Source of the DNA: Phenylobacterium sp. SCN 70-31 | GTDB lineage: Bacteria; Pseudomonadota; Alphaproteobacteria; Caulobacterales; Caulobacteraceae | DNA: 64,000 nt | Direction of reading: 5' to 3' | Assembly (NCBI RefSeq): GCF_001724605.1 | Contig: NZ_MEEX01000005.1 | Location: 1-64,000 of the forward strand | In this document: piece after piece, positions 19,497-27,919 of the stretch | How the letters are laid out: the number at the start of each line of letters is the position of its first letter | Position numbering within the stretch: the first letter of the stretch is position 1 | The notes under the pieces: generated by a model | Database searches by the model: none | Told to the model about the DNA's origin: nothing | Seen by the model: only the letters and a program-made list of their open reading frames with translations | Translations under genes and position numbers: made by a program

Positions 19497-19510
19497 CAAA
19501 CAACCGTTTG
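19497..19510. promoter_or_regulatory. PsrA-like operator before SDR gene
   Basis: CAAAC-AACC-GTTTG is a perfect 5+5 inverted repeat, 13 bases before the ATG. It falls just after a candidate promoter (TTGACC 19457-19462, N17, GCAAAT 19480-19485), so a bound repressor would block transcription start. The core TCAAACAAC-GTTT is shared with the box at 829-842. Confidence 0.5.
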
Positions 19511-19523
19511 GAAGGAACGCCCG

Positions 19524-20321
19524 ATGAGCAAGGTTCTCGAAGCCCCGAAGGTCAGCGCCCGCGGGCTCTTCGACCTCACCGACAAGGTCGCCGTCATCAC
19601 CGGCTCGTCGCGCGGCATCGGCCGGGCCATCGCCGAGCGCATGGCGCAGCAGGGCGCGAAGGTGGTGATCAGCTCGCGCAAGGCCGGTCCCTGCGAAGAG
19701 GTCGCCGCCGGCATCAACGCCACCTATCCGGGCCACGCCATCGCCGTGCCGGCGAACATCTCGTCGAAGGAAGATCTCCAGCGCCTCATGGACGAGACGC
19801 GCAAGGCGTTCGGCAAGATCGACATCCTGGTCTGCAACGCCGCCTCGAACCCGTTCTACGGCAGCCAGCTCGACATCCCGGACGACGCGTTCCGGAAGAT
19901 CATGGAAAACAACATCATCGCCAACAACTGGATGATCCAGATGGTGGCGCCCGAGATGCGCGAGCGGAAGGACGGGGCGATCATCATCGTGTCGTCCATC
20001 GGCGGCCTGCGCGGCTCGGAGGTGATCGGCGCCTACTGCATCTCCAAGGCGGCCGACATGCAGCTCGCCCGGAACCTGGCCCGCGAGCTGGGCCCCGACA
20101 ACATCCGCGTGAACTGCATCGCGCCCGGCCTGGTGAAGACCGACTTCGCCAAGGCGCTGTGGGACAATCCGGCGGGCGAGGAGCGCGCCAGCTCGGGCAC
20201 CCCGCTGCGCCGCCTGGGCGAGCCCGACGACCTGGCGGGCGCGGCCATCTACCTGGCGTCGCGCGCCGGCGCCTGGACCACCGGCCAGACCATCGTGGTC
20301 GACGGCGGCAGCGTCAGCTGA
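19524..20321 (+). CDS. SDR family NAD(P)-dependent oxidoreductase
   Basis: A 265-residue short-chain dehydrogenase/reductase. Nucleotide motif TGSSRGIGRAIAERMAQQG, LVCNAASNPFYG (NAG-like), catalytic Ser in IIVSSIGG, catalytic YCISK (YxxxK) and VNCIAPGLVKTDFAKAL are present. Sequence style matches SDRs encoded with acyl-CoA dehydrogenases of the ACAD10/11 group, and it shares an upstream palindrome with the acyl-CoA dehydrogenase at 770, so a role in fatty-acid or hydroxyacyl metabolism is inferred. ATG 19524 follows GAAGGAACG. Confidence 0.92.
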   Translation: MSKVLEAPKVSARGLFDLTDKVAVITGSSRGIGRAIAERMAQQGAKVVISSRKAGPCEEVAAGINATYPGHAIAVPANISSKEDLQRLMDETRKAFGKIDILVCNAASNPFYGSQLDIPDDAFRKIMENNIIANNWMIQMVAPEMRERKDGAIIIVSSIGGLRGSEVIGAYCISKAADMQLARNLARELGPDNIRVNCIAPGLVKTDFAKALWDNPAGEERASSGTPLRRLGEPDDLAGAAIYLASRAGAWTTGQTIVVDGGSVS

Positions 20322-20375
20322 GCCACGCAAGCCTTCCCCGCTGTCGAGGTCGGCCTCGGCGGCGGGAACTGGGAC

Positions 20376-21044
20376 CTATGTCCTGACCACCATCTCCAGC
20401 CCGTTCGCGAACGGCAGGGTGAGGGTCTTCAGGCCGTTCTTCGGATCGTCCACGAAGGCGAAGAAATCGCGGTAGGCGCGGCGGAACTGGTCGGTGTTGT
20501 CGGCCACCACCACCGCGCCCGGCCGCAGATGCGGCGCGACCAGTTCCAGCGCGGGGCGGGCCATCTCGGTCCAGATGTCCATCAGCACGAAATCCACCGG
20601 GCCCTCGATCGCCTTCAGGGTCTCGCGCAGGTCGCCCTCGCGCAGGTCGATCCAGGGCGTCAGGCCGGCGGCCTCGAAACTGGCCCGCGCGGCGGCCGCC
20701 TTGGCCGGCTCGTACTCGGTGGCGATCACCGTCCCGCCCCCATTCGCCCGCACCGCGTCGGCGAGGTAGAGCGTCGAGACGCCGAACGAGGTGCCGATCT
20801 CCACGACGCGCGTGGCCCGCAGCGCCCGGCACATCATGTGGCAGAACTCGGCCTTGACCGGCTCCAGCGCCACCAGCTTGTCGGCCATGTACGCGTGGGA
20901 CGCGGCGTCGAACCCGTCCCACGACAGCTCGCCCTTCTTCGCCCGTTCCGAGAACCAGGCCGTCATCCCGACCTCCTGGGCGGTGCTCTGGGCCTGGAGC
21001 GCGTCCACCCGCGCCTGGAGGGCCGGATCGCTCAGCACGCTCAT
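20376..21044 (-). CDS. class I SAM-dependent (O-)methyltransferase
   Basis: A 222-residue Rossmann methyltransferase: VVEIGTSFGVSTLYLADAV (motif I), VIATEYEPAKAAAARASFEAAGL (ribose-binding acid), LREGDLRETL, FVLMDIWTEMARPALELVAPHLRPGAVVVADN. This matches catechol-O-methyltransferase-like/family 3 enzymes. Acceptor unknown. It is divergent to an AraC-type regulator (21176), which may control it. Confidence 0.88.
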   Translation of the reverse strand: MSVLSDPALQARVDALQAQSTAQEVGMTAWFSERAKKGELSWDGFDAASHAYMADKLVALEPVKAEFCHMMCRALRATRVVEIGTSFGVSTLYLADAVRANGGGTVIATEYEPAKAAAARASFEAAGLTPWIDLREGDLRETLKAIEGPVDFVLMDIWTEMARPALELVAPHLRPGAVVVADNTDQFRRAYRDFFAFVDDPKNGLKTLTLPFANGLEMVVRT

Positions 21045-21175
21045 GGCCGGGCCTCGCGCAGCTTGGCGGCGGCGTCGGTCGAAAGATGTCGCGGGGTTGC
21101 GGGCATGATGTCCTCCGTCACGACCTCAGGATAGGACCTCCCATCGACGGCGTGCTTGCGCTAATCGGACGACTT

Positions 21176-21955
21176 ATGTCGCGCGAACGACAGCCTGGTC
21201 CCGATCCCGAGGGTTTCGCGGTGCGCGGCCTCGCGCTCACCTACTGCGACGGCCACGTGCTGGACCGCCACACCCATCCGTGGGCGCAACTCGTCTATGC
21301 GGCCAGCGGCGTGATGCGCGTCTCCACGCCCGACGCCGCCTGGCTCGTGCCGCCCACCCGCGCGATCTGGGCGCCCGGCGGGACGCCGCACGAGATCGAG
21401 ATGCGGGGCGCCGTGGCCATGCGCACCCTCTATCTCGCGCCGACCGGCGACGATCCCCGGCTGGCGGCCTGCCGCGCCATCGAGGTCTCGCCCCTGTTGC
21501 GGGAGCTGATCCTGCACATCGTGCGGGTCGGGACGCTGGACGCCGCCGACCCGGGCCACGCGCGCATCGAAGGCCTGCTGGTCGACCTCCTGGCTCAGGC
21601 CGAGACGGCGCCCCTGGAGCTACCCCTGCCGCGTGACCCGCGGGCGCGGCGGATGGCCGAGCGCATCCTCGCGGCGCCGGGACACGGGGCCCTGCTGGCC
21701 GACCTGGCCCGGGACGCGGGCGCCAGCCTGCGCACCCTCCAGCGCCTGTTCCTGGCCGAGACCCGCCTGCCGCTGGAGGCCTGGCGCGCGCGGGCGCGGA
21801 TGCAACAGGCGGTGGCCGCCCTGGCCGGCGGCGCCTCGGTGACCGCCACGGCCCTCGACGCCGGCTACCAGAGCCCCTCGGCCTTTATCGCCGCCTTCAA
21901 ACGCACCTTCGGCGTCACCCCGGCGCGGTGGCGGGGACAAGCGCAAACCCGCTGA
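21176..21955 (+). CDS. AraC family transcriptional regulator with cupin N-terminus
   Basis: A 259-residue regulator. The N-terminal cupin (about 20-100) has HTHPWAQLVYAASGVMRV and WAPGGTPHEI. The C-terminal AraC DNA-binding domain has two helix-turn-helix units: HGALLADLARDAGASLRTLQRLFLAET and GASVTATALDAGYQSPSAFIAAFKRTFGVTPARWR. This is the NimR/YdeC-like group. The ATG at 21176 is preferred to an upstream in-frame ATG because the protein then starts directly before the cupin. Likely target: the divergent methyltransferase gene. Confidence 0.88.
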   Translation: MSRERQPGPDPEGFAVRGLALTYCDGHVLDRHTHPWAQLVYAASGVMRVSTPDAAWLVPPTRAIWAPGGTPHEIEMRGAVAMRTLYLAPTGDDPRLAACRAIEVSPLLRELILHIVRVGTLDAADPGHARIEGLLVDLLAQAETAPLELPLPRDPRARRMAERILAAPGHGALLADLARDAGASLRTLQRLFLAETRLPLEAWRARARMQQAVAALAGGASVTATALDAGYQSPSAFIAAFKRTFGVTPARWRGQAQTR

Positions 21956-22020
21956 GCGGCATTGCGGGTCAAGAACAAAATAGGTACGAATTCGAGATCA
22001 TGGCCGAGCCTTGAGGTAGC

Positions 22021-22545
22021 ATGATGGTTTCCGACTCGTCGAAGAACGCAGCACTGGAGCCCGGCTTCTTCGACGGCCGCTTCATGGTCGAGATCGCCGA
22101 GTGGGACTGGGGCTTGTACGTCGGCCTCAGTTCGGGGCTCATGCCCGTCGAGCACCGGTTCCAGGGCGGTCTGAACTACGTCCGGAGCATCGAGATCCTT
22201 GGGCGGATCCGGGCGCCCCTCGTTCACCGCGCAAAGCTCATGCGGATATGGATTTCTCCGTTCCGCTCAGACATGCGGTTCGGCGACGAAGGGCTCGATG
22301 AGGTTGGACAATTCTACCGGGGTGCGGGTGACGTGTTCGGAACCAGCTTCCAGGCAAGCCTACACCTCCCCGAAGATGCGCTCGCACCCGCCCTTTCGTG
22401 TTTGAGCTCCATCTGGAGATTCATGGATATCTGGACAGTCGAGGACGACCCGGACGATCGGGGAAGCGTCACGGCGTTCACCTTCTCTGCGCGCATCCAT
22501 CCGAACCTCGCGGAGTGGGCTGGGCCGGAGCTGGAGGCTCGCTAG
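22021..22545 (+). CDS. hypothetical protein
   Basis: A 174-residue soluble protein, acidic and aromatic-rich (FMVEIAEWDWGLYVG, FMDIWTVEDDPDD). No motif is recognised. ATG 22021 follows GAGG at 5 bases. Its lower GC and unusual codon use for this region (for example AAG/AGC mix and more A/T at third positions) suggest a transferred gene. It is followed by a dispersed-repeat-like element at 22630-22756. Confidence 0.6.
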   Translation: MMVSDSSKNAALEPGFFDGRFMVEIAEWDWGLYVGLSSGLMPVEHRFQGGLNYVRSIEILGRIRAPLVHRAKLMRIWISPFRSDMRFGDEGLDEVGQFYRGAGDVFGTSFQASLHLPEDALAPALSCLSSIWRFMDIWTVEDDPDDRGSVTAFTFSARIHPNLAEWAGPELEAR

Positions 22546-22629
22546 TCACCGGAGATCATCCTGCGAGCGGGATGCCCTGGAGGCCGTTAGGGAACCGAGT
22601 CCCGACACGGCGTTGAACAACATGGGCTC

Positions 22630-22756
22630 GTCATGGCCGGGTGTCCCGGCGACCCATCCCTCAGCCGCAACGCCGTGGGGGCGGGCCGCGCGGCGGCTTG
22701 CCGCAGAGGCCTACGGAAGCCGAAACATGGGTCCCCGGGACAAGCCCGGGGATGAC
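22630..22756. repeat. long inverted-repeat element (REP/MITE-like)
   Basis: Two arms of about 28-30 bp (22630-22657 and 22727-22756) are near-perfect inverse copies, each with a CCCGGG-type core and a GTCATGG/CCATGAC-type end, around 69 bp of GC-rich sequence. Elements with this 'gtcatccccgggcttgtcccgggga' character are widespread in alphaproteobacterial intergenic regions. It has no coding capacity. Confidence 0.7.
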
Positions 22757-22812
22757 GATCTAGAAAGAGAGGGGCGAGCGCCGAATCCCAAAGCGCAGCC
22801 CCCCAACAACCT

Positions 22813-23985
22813 CTAGATCGCCGCCGCCCGGCTGAGTTCTCTCGCCCACGCCAGCCGGCGCACGCCCTCGTCCAGGGTCTCGTCGGCCTTGGCGAAGCAG
22901 AGGCGCACGATGCTCGTGACCGGGTCGGTCTCGTAGAAGGCCGAGACGGGGATGGCGGCGACGCCGGCGTCCTTCACCGCCCGCAGGCAGAAGGCGCGGT
23001 CGGCCTGCGCCACCCCTGAGGCGGCGAGGTCGATGCTGAGGAAATAGGTCCCGTCGCCGGGCAGGACGGCGAAGCCCTCGCGCGCCAGGCCCGCGGCCAG
23101 GCGGTCGCGCGAGCGTTCGAGGCCTCGCGGCATGTCGCGGAACCAGTCGCCGGCGTTCTCCAGCCCCCACGCCGCCGCGCCCTGGAGGTTGGGCGGGGTG
23201 GTGAAGGTCAGGAACTGGTGGGCGCGGGCCAGCGCGTGGGTGAGGGCGGGCGCAGCGCAGAGCCAGCCCACCTTCCAGCCGGTGAGGCCGAACATCTTGC
23301 CGGCCGAGCCGATCTTGACGGTCCGCTCGCGCATGCCCGGACAGGCGACCAGCGGCCGGTGGCGAGCGCCGGCGAACACCACTTGTTCCCAGACCTCGTC
23401 ACAGACGGCGATGACGTCGTGGGCCACGCAGAACTCGGCCAGCAGGGCGAGGTCCTCGTCCGGCAAGACGACGCCGGTGGGGTTCATCGGGTTGTTCAGC
23501 ACCACCAGCTTCGTGCGCGGCGTGAACGCCGCCTCCAGCATCGGCCGCGTGAAGCGCCAGCGCGGCGGCTCCAGGCGCACGAACTTCGGCACGCCGCCGG
23601 CGCGGCGGATCAGCGGCGGATAGGCATCGTAGAAGGGCTGGAACACCACCACCTCGTCGCCGGGCTCGATCAGGCCGAGGAAGCTGGCGGCCAGGGCCTC
23701 AGTGGCGCCGGACGTGACCGTGACCTCGGACGCCCAGTCCAGGTCCAGCCCCTGGGTGCGGGCGTAGTGGGCGGCGACGGCCTGGCGCAGTTCGGGCAGA
23801 CCGGCCATGGGCGGATACTGGTTGTAGCCCGAGACCACCAGCTCGCCCGCCTTGACGCGCACCGCCTCGGGGCCGGGATCGTCTGGAAATCCCTGACCCA
23901 GGTTCACGGCGCCCAGCGTTCGGGCGAGCCCGGACATCTCCTCGAAGATCGTGGTGGGCAGGGCGGAGAAGATCGTATTGGCCAT
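22813..23985 (-). CDS. PLP-dependent aminotransferase class I/II
   Basis: A 390-residue fold-type-I aminotransferase close to methionine/kynurenine aminotransferases (YbdL-like). VNLGQGFPDDPGPEAV, YNQYPPMAGLPELRQAVA, TVTSGATEALAASFLGL, VVLNNPMNPTGVV (PLP-binding Asn), CDEVWEQVVF, and the PLP-lysine in IGSAGKMFGLTGWKVGW are present, with the phosphate-binding Arg near SIVRLCFAK. Start taken at ATG 23985 because the preceding in-frame codons overlap the divergent GNAT gene and lack family similarity. Amino-acid substrate unknown. Confidence 0.92.
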   Translation of the reverse strand: MANTIFSALPTTIFEEMSGLARTLGAVNLGQGFPDDPGPEAVRVKAGELVVSGYNQYPPMAGLPELRQAVAAHYARTQGLDLDWASEVTVTSGATEALAASFLGLIEPGDEVVVFQPFYDAYPPLIRRAGGVPKFVRLEPPRWRFTRPMLEAAFTPRTKLVVLNNPMNPTGVVLPDEDLALLAEFCVAHDVIAVCDEVWEQVVFAGARHRPLVACPGMRERTVKIGSAGKMFGLTGWKVGWLCAAPALTHALARAHQFLTFTTPPNLQGAAAWGLENAGDWFRDMPRGLERSRDRLAAGLAREGFAVLPGDGTYFLSIDLAASGVAQADRAFCLRAVKDAGVAAIPVSAFYETDPVTSIVRLCFAKADETLDEGVRRLAWARELSRAAAI

Positions 23986-24035
23986 CGGCGCGACATTGGC
24001 GTCAGAGTCGGCCTCTGGCCATCCCGGAGACACCG

Positions 24036-24488
24036 ATGGAGATCGTCGAGTTCGCGCCACGCCACGCCGAGGCGTTCCGAACGCTGAACGAGGCCTGGAT
24101 CTCGAAGCATTTCGCGATCGAGGCCAAGGACCGCGAGGTGCTGGGCGATCCGCAGCGGAAGATCGTCGCGCCGGGCGGTCGCATCTTCATGGCGATGAAC
24201 GGGGACGAGGCGGTGGGGTGCGTGGCCCTGGTGAAGATGGCGGACGGCGGGTTCGAGGTGGCCAAGATGACCGTGTCCGAAGCCTTGCGCGGTTCGGGCC
24301 TGGGCCGGCGCCTGATGCAGCGCTGCATCGACGCCGGCGCCGAGATGGGGGCCACGCGCCTCTATCTGGAGACGAACTCGGGCCTGGGTCCCGCGCTGGC
24401 CCTCTACCGCGCCATGGGGTTCCGCGACCTGGCGCCGGCCGAGACCCCCTACGCGCGCGCCGACGTCTTCATGGAGCGACGGTACTGA
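24036..24488 (+). CDS. GNAT family N-acetyltransferase
   Basis: A 150-residue acetyltransferase: MEIVEFAPRHAEAFRTLNEAWI at the N-terminus, FEVAKMTVSEALRGSGLGRRLMQRCIDAGAEMG (acetyl-CoA loop RGSGLGRR) and LYRAMGFRDL. Acceptor unknown, though the FRTLNEAWI opening is common in small-molecule or amino-acid acetyltransferases. Divergent to the aminotransferase with only 50 bases between the start codons. A GC-rich hairpin begins at its stop codon. Confidence 0.88.
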   Translation: MEIVEFAPRHAEAFRTLNEAWISKHFAIEAKDREVLGDPQRKIVAPGGRIFMAMNGDEAVGCVALVKMADGGFEVAKMTVSEALRGSGLGRRLMQRCIDAGAEMGATRLYLETNSGLGPALALYRAMGFRDLAPAETPYARADVFMERRY

Positions 24489-24508
24489 GGGGCCCGTCCC
24501 GGGCCTCT
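24488..24508 (+). terminator. terminator-like hairpin after GNAT gene
   Basis: A nine-base-pair stem (AGGGGCCCG with CGGGCCTCT, one G-T pair) around TCC. It starts in the stop codon; no T-run follows, so termination is uncertain. Confidence 0.4.
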
Positions 24509-24523
24509 GCGCGAGCGATGTTT

Positions 24524-24588
24524 GTCCACGGATGCACACGGAGACACACAGATCGCGCGAGGACCATCATCCGTGTGGATCCGTGGAC
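24524..24588. repeat. dispersed inverted repeat (ATCCGTG-type)
   Basis: Arms 24524-24542 and 24570-24588 are inverse copies with one mismatch, centred on GTCCACGGAT and ATCCGTGGAC, with a 27-bp loop. The 'ATCCGTG' family of repeats is seen between genes in many bacteria. It separates the convergent GNAT and ABC transporter genes. Confidence 0.65.
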
Positions 24589-24650
24589 CTTTGAGATCGG
24601 AAGGCGGCGCTTCGCGGCCTCGCAGGAACCGGGTGAAGCGCGCCCGAGGC

Positions 24651-26456
24651 CTACAGGCTGGCCTGCGTCCGGTGGAGGCGGGCGTAGGGGCCGTCGGCGG
24701 CGATCAGGTCGTCGTGCCGGCCCTCCTCGACGACGCCGTCCGCGGCGAGCACCACGATCCGGTCGGCGTTGCGCACCGTCGACAGCCGGTGGGCGATCAC
24801 CAGGGTGGTGCGCGCCCGGGCCAGTTCCGTGAGCGCCTGCTGCACGGCCCGCTCGCTCTCGTTGTCGAGGGCGCTGGTGGCTTCGTCGAAGATCAGGATC
24901 GGGGGGTCCTTGAGGAAGGCGCGTGCAATGGTGAGCCGCTGCTTCTGCCCGCCCGAGAGGCGCACGCCGCGCTCGCCGATGTCGGTGTCGTACCCATCGG
25001 GGAGTTCGCGGATGAAGTCGTGCGCGCAGGCCCGCCGCGCGGCGGCCTCGACCTCGGCCCGCGTAGCGTCGGGGCGGCCGTAGCGCAGGTTCTCCAGCAC
25101 CGTGCCGGCGAACAGATAGACGTCCTGCTGCACCAGCCCGATGTTCCGCCGCAGCGACTCGAGCGTCACGTCGCGCACGTCCCGGCCGTCCACCAGCACC
25201 CGGCCGGACGTCGCCTCGTAGAAGCGCGGCAGCAGGGCGCACAGCGTGCTCTTGCCCACGCCCGAGGCGCCCACCAGGGCCACGAACTCGCCCGGCCGGA
25301 TGTCGAGCGAGACGCCGCGAAGCACCGGCGGCCCGCCGATCCGGTAGGTGAAGCCCACGTCTTGGAAGCGGATTTCGCCCCGCACGCGCCCCAGGGTCCG
25401 GGCGTCGGGCGCATCGCGGATGTCGGGCTCGGTCTCCAGCACCTCCATGACCCGCTGGAACCCGGTGTAGCCCTGCTGCCAGAGCCGCACGAAGTTCACC
25501 GCCCGGCGCACCGGATCGATCAGGATCGCCACGCAGAGCAGGAAGGTGAGCAGGTCGGCCACGTCCAGCGCGCCCTGGGCCACCCGCACCGCGCCCGCCA
25601 CGATCACCGCCAGGGTCACGAGCTGGGCGAAGGCCTCCATGCCCACGGAAAAGTGGGCCTCGCTGAGGTAGCCGGCGCGGCGGATGGCCAGGAAGCGATC
25701 GTTTTCCACGGCGAACCGGCGGGTTTCCTCCGCCTCGGCGCCGAACGCCTTCACGACGCGGATGCCGGAGAGCGAGTCCTCCACGCGGGCGTTTATGGCC
25801 CCGATCTGGGCCTTGCCCTGGCGCAGGATGACGTTCATCCGGCCGTTGAAATACAGCGCGTAGACGACGGCGACGGGAAACGCCGCCAGGATCGCGCCTG
25901 TCAGGGTCGGATCCAGCCATGCCAGGATGGCCGCCGCGCCGAGGAACTTCAGCAGCGAGATGGCCAGGTCTTCGGGTCCGTGGTGGCAGAGTTCGCCCAC
26001 GGCGAAGAGGTCGTTGGTGATCCGGCTCATGAGCTGGCCCGTCCGTTCGCGGTCGTAGAAGCCGAACGACAGCTTCTGCAGGTGCTCGAAGAGCTCCTGC
26101 CGCATGCGGCTCTCGATCCTGGCCCCCATGACGTGGCCCTGATAGTCGACGAAGAGGGTGCAGAGCGCCTGGACTCCCACGAGCGCCAGCATGGCGCCGC
26201 CCATGGTCAGGATCGCGACGATAGCCGCCTCCGGTCCCGCCGCGGCGGACAGGTTGCGGGTGATCCAGTTCGCGCAGACGGGCAGGGCCAGCGCCGTGGC
26301 GGCGATGACGATGGCGCAGGCGATGTCGGCGGCCAGCAACGGGATGTGCGGCCGATAGTAGCTCAGGAATTTGCGGAGCCGCCGGCGGGCGGCGGGATCG
26401 ACGGAACGGGCGCTACGGTCGGCGTGGGCCGGCGCCTCCAAGGTTCGCGAAGGCAT
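24651..26456 (-). CDS. ABC transporter, fused permease/ATPase (exporter type)
   Basis: A 601-residue half-transporter. The transmembrane domain (about 30-330, six helices) has YDRERTGQLMSRITNDL and VKAFGAEAEE coupling-helix signatures. The ATPase (about 360-600) has Walker A VGASGVGKSTLC, Q-loop VQQDVYLF, signature LSGGQKQRL, Walker B ILIFDEATSALD and H-loop IAHRLSTV. Homodimers of this MsbA-like class export lipids, drugs or siderophores. The divergent neighbour carries a Fur-type box, so a link to metal or siderophore export is possible but unproved. Confidence 0.93.
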   Translation of the reverse strand: MPSRTLEAPAHADRSARSVDPAARRRLRKFLSYYRPHIPLLAADIACAIVIAATALALPVCANWITRNLSAAAGPEAAIVAILTMGGAMLALVGVQALCTLFVDYQGHVMGARIESRMRQELFEHLQKLSFGFYDRERTGQLMSRITNDLFAVGELCHHGPEDLAISLLKFLGAAAILAWLDPTLTGAILAAFPVAVVYALYFNGRMNVILRQGKAQIGAINARVEDSLSGIRVVKAFGAEAEETRRFAVENDRFLAIRRAGYLSEAHFSVGMEAFAQLVTLAVIVAGAVRVAQGALDVADLLTFLLCVAILIDPVRRAVNFVRLWQQGYTGFQRVMEVLETEPDIRDAPDARTLGRVRGEIRFQDVGFTYRIGGPPVLRGVSLDIRPGEFVALVGASGVGKSTLCALLPRFYEATSGRVLVDGRDVRDVTLESLRRNIGLVQQDVYLFAGTVLENLRYGRPDATRAEVEAAARRACAHDFIRELPDGYDTDIGERGVRLSGGQKQRLTIARAFLKDPPILIFDEATSALDNESERAVQQALTELARARTTLVIAHRLSTVRNADRIVVLAADGVVEEGRHDDLIAADGPYARLHRTQASL

Positions 26457-26589
26457 GTGTGGTCATGTCCTGATGTCGGGAAAGGGCTCCTTTCGGTTGG
26501 GACATGACGGTCTGCATCTCGCTCTCCCCGGGCGGACATTGGCGTAGATCACGACGATGACGGCGATCGTCGGTCGGCGCAACCGCGAT

Positions 26590-26605
26590 ATCACGACGCC
26601 GTGAT
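26590..26605. promoter_or_regulatory. perfect 6+6 palindrome, operator candidate
   Basis: ATCACG-ACGC-CGTGAT, a perfect inverted repeat with four-base spacer in the region between the divergent ABC transporter (start 26456) and the gene at 26666. The cognate regulator is unknown. Confidence 0.4.
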
Positions 26606-26616
26606 GATCGAACTTG

Positions 26617-26635
26617 ATTGCGAACGACTCGCAAT
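26617..26635. promoter_or_regulatory. Fur-type 19-bp box
   Basis: ATTGCGAACGACTCGCAAT has perfect 7-base outer arms in the 9-1-9 layout of Fur boxes, followed by AGCAATAG. Proteobacterial Fur sites with an 'attgcgaa-tcgcaat' core are common. It lies 31 bases before the ATG at 26666. Confidence 0.6.
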
Positions 26636-26665
26636 AGCAATAGGGTCGCGGCTCTGGAGAAGGCC

Positions 26666-27139
26666 ATGATCGACACCTACGCCGGCGATGCGCTCACCCA
26701 CGGCGAACGGCTCCTGATCCGTACGCTTCGGCTGCTCACCCTGACCACGCCGTGCCACAGCCTGCGGGCCCATTTCGAGGCCGCCTGCGGCTGCGCCGGC
26801 GACGAGGCCTATCGGATGCTGGAGGCCTTCGTGCAGCAGGTGGCGGCCCGGGGACGACGACGCCTCCAGCTCTCCATCCCTGTCGATCCTCGCCTGACCG
26901 ACGACGAAGCGCTGATCCTCGACGTGTTCGGTTGCGCCCAGGCCGGCGACTATCGCGCCATGGACGAGCGGCTGCGCGGCCTCATGGGCGTGGCCCCGCC
27001 GGCCGCGACCGGCGCCGCGGCCTGCCTCGTGGCCGAGATCCTCGACATGAGCGGCCTTGTTCTGCGCGCAAGGCCGACGCCCGACACCCTGATCCCCCCC
27101 GCCTGCCCCGTGGCCATCTTCCCGATGGCGGCGGAGTAG
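26666..27139 (+). CDS. putative Fur-regulated protein, unknown function
   Basis: A 157-residue helical protein. ATG 26666 is chosen because GGAGAAGG precedes it. Several Cys are spread over short motifs (TPCHS, ACGCAG, FGCAQAGDY, AACLVAE), which could bind metal or haem, but no family is recognised. The upstream 19-bp Fur-type box indicates iron-responsive expression. No signal peptide or TM segment. The neighbouring divergent ABC exporter may share the regulatory region. Confidence 0.7.
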   Translation: MIDTYAGDALTHGERLLIRTLRLLTLTTPCHSLRAHFEAACGCAGDEAYRMLEAFVQQVAARGRRRLQLSIPVDPRLTDDEALILDVFGCAQAGDYRAMDERLRGLMGVAPPAATGAAACLVAEILDMSGLVLRARPTPDTLIPPACPVAIFPMAAE

Positions 27140-27205
27140 CGGCTGGAGCCTGTCGCGGCGTGGCGGTCCCATGTCGCGCCGCGACAGGCTCCCCTTTTCC
27201 GATCT

Positions 27206-27874
27206 TCAGTGCTGGGCGGCCAGCACGACGCCCAGCAGGACCGCGGTCCAATGCGCCGCGGCGGCGGCCACCACATGGCCGTGCCAGATCGCGCGGGCGA
27301 ACTTCAGCTTCTTGTTCACGTAGAAGACGACGCCGGTGGAGTAGAGCACCCCGCCGGTGACCAGCAGGGCCAGGGCGTACCAGGCCAGGGAGTCGATCAT
27401 CGGCTTCAAGGCGATCACCACCAGCCAGCCCAGGGCCAGATAGACCGCCACCCAGAATTTCCGGTCGATCCCGGTCAGCAACAGCTTGCCCAGTGCGCCC
27501 AGGGTGGCGATCGACCATACCGCCGCCGTCATGCCCCACCCCCAGGCGCCCGGAAGGTTGATCGTGAACGGCGTGTACGAGCCGGCGATCATCAGGAAGA
27601 TGCCCGCGTGGTCCAGCCGGCGCAGAGTGGGACGGTGCTGCGGCCGCGCGAAGTTGTAGGCGGTGGAGAACGCCAGCATGGCCACCACGCCCAGGGCGTA
27701 GATCGACACGCCGACGACCTGACTGATGGAACCGCCCAGCACCGCCAGCGTCAGCAGGACAACGCCGCCCACCAGGGCGAGGGTGAGGCCCATGACATGC
27801 ACGACCAGATCGGCGCACTTGGCCGCCGGCGTGGGATAGTGGCGTGGCGGGTATGGCTTGGCGGGCAGGCTCAT
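27206..27874 (-). CDS. hemolysin III/adiponectin-receptor (HlyIII, YqfA) family membrane protein
   Basis: A 222-residue protein with seven transmembrane segments. Family motifs: YNFARPQHRPTLRRLDHAGIFLMIAGSYTPF (Ser/Asp/His of the putative zinc site), GVLYSTGVVFYVNKKLKFARAIWHGHVVAAAAAHW (two His of HxxxH). PAQR/HlyIII proteins are predicted zinc-dependent membrane hydrolases; the 'hemolysin' name does not imply toxin activity here. Located in the inner membrane. Confidence 0.92.
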   Translation of the reverse strand: MSLPAKPYPPRHYPTPAAKCADLVVHVMGLTLALVGGVVLLTLAVLGGSISQVVGVSIYALGVVAMLAFSTAYNFARPQHRPTLRRLDHAGIFLMIAGSYTPFTINLPGAWGWGMTAAVWSIATLGALGKLLLTGIDRKFWVAVYLALGWLVVIALKPMIDSLAWYALALLVTGGVLYSTGVVFYVNKKLKFARAIWHGHVVAAAAAHWTAVLLGVVLAAQH

Positions 27875-27919
27875 GCCCCGGCTTTTACCGCGGACGTGCG
27901 ACGCAGGTAAGGCGCCGCC

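Noticed and set aside
27206..27874. Hemolysin virulence factor
   Set aside because: HlyIII is a membrane hydrolase-like family; the name is historical and nothing here indicates toxin function.
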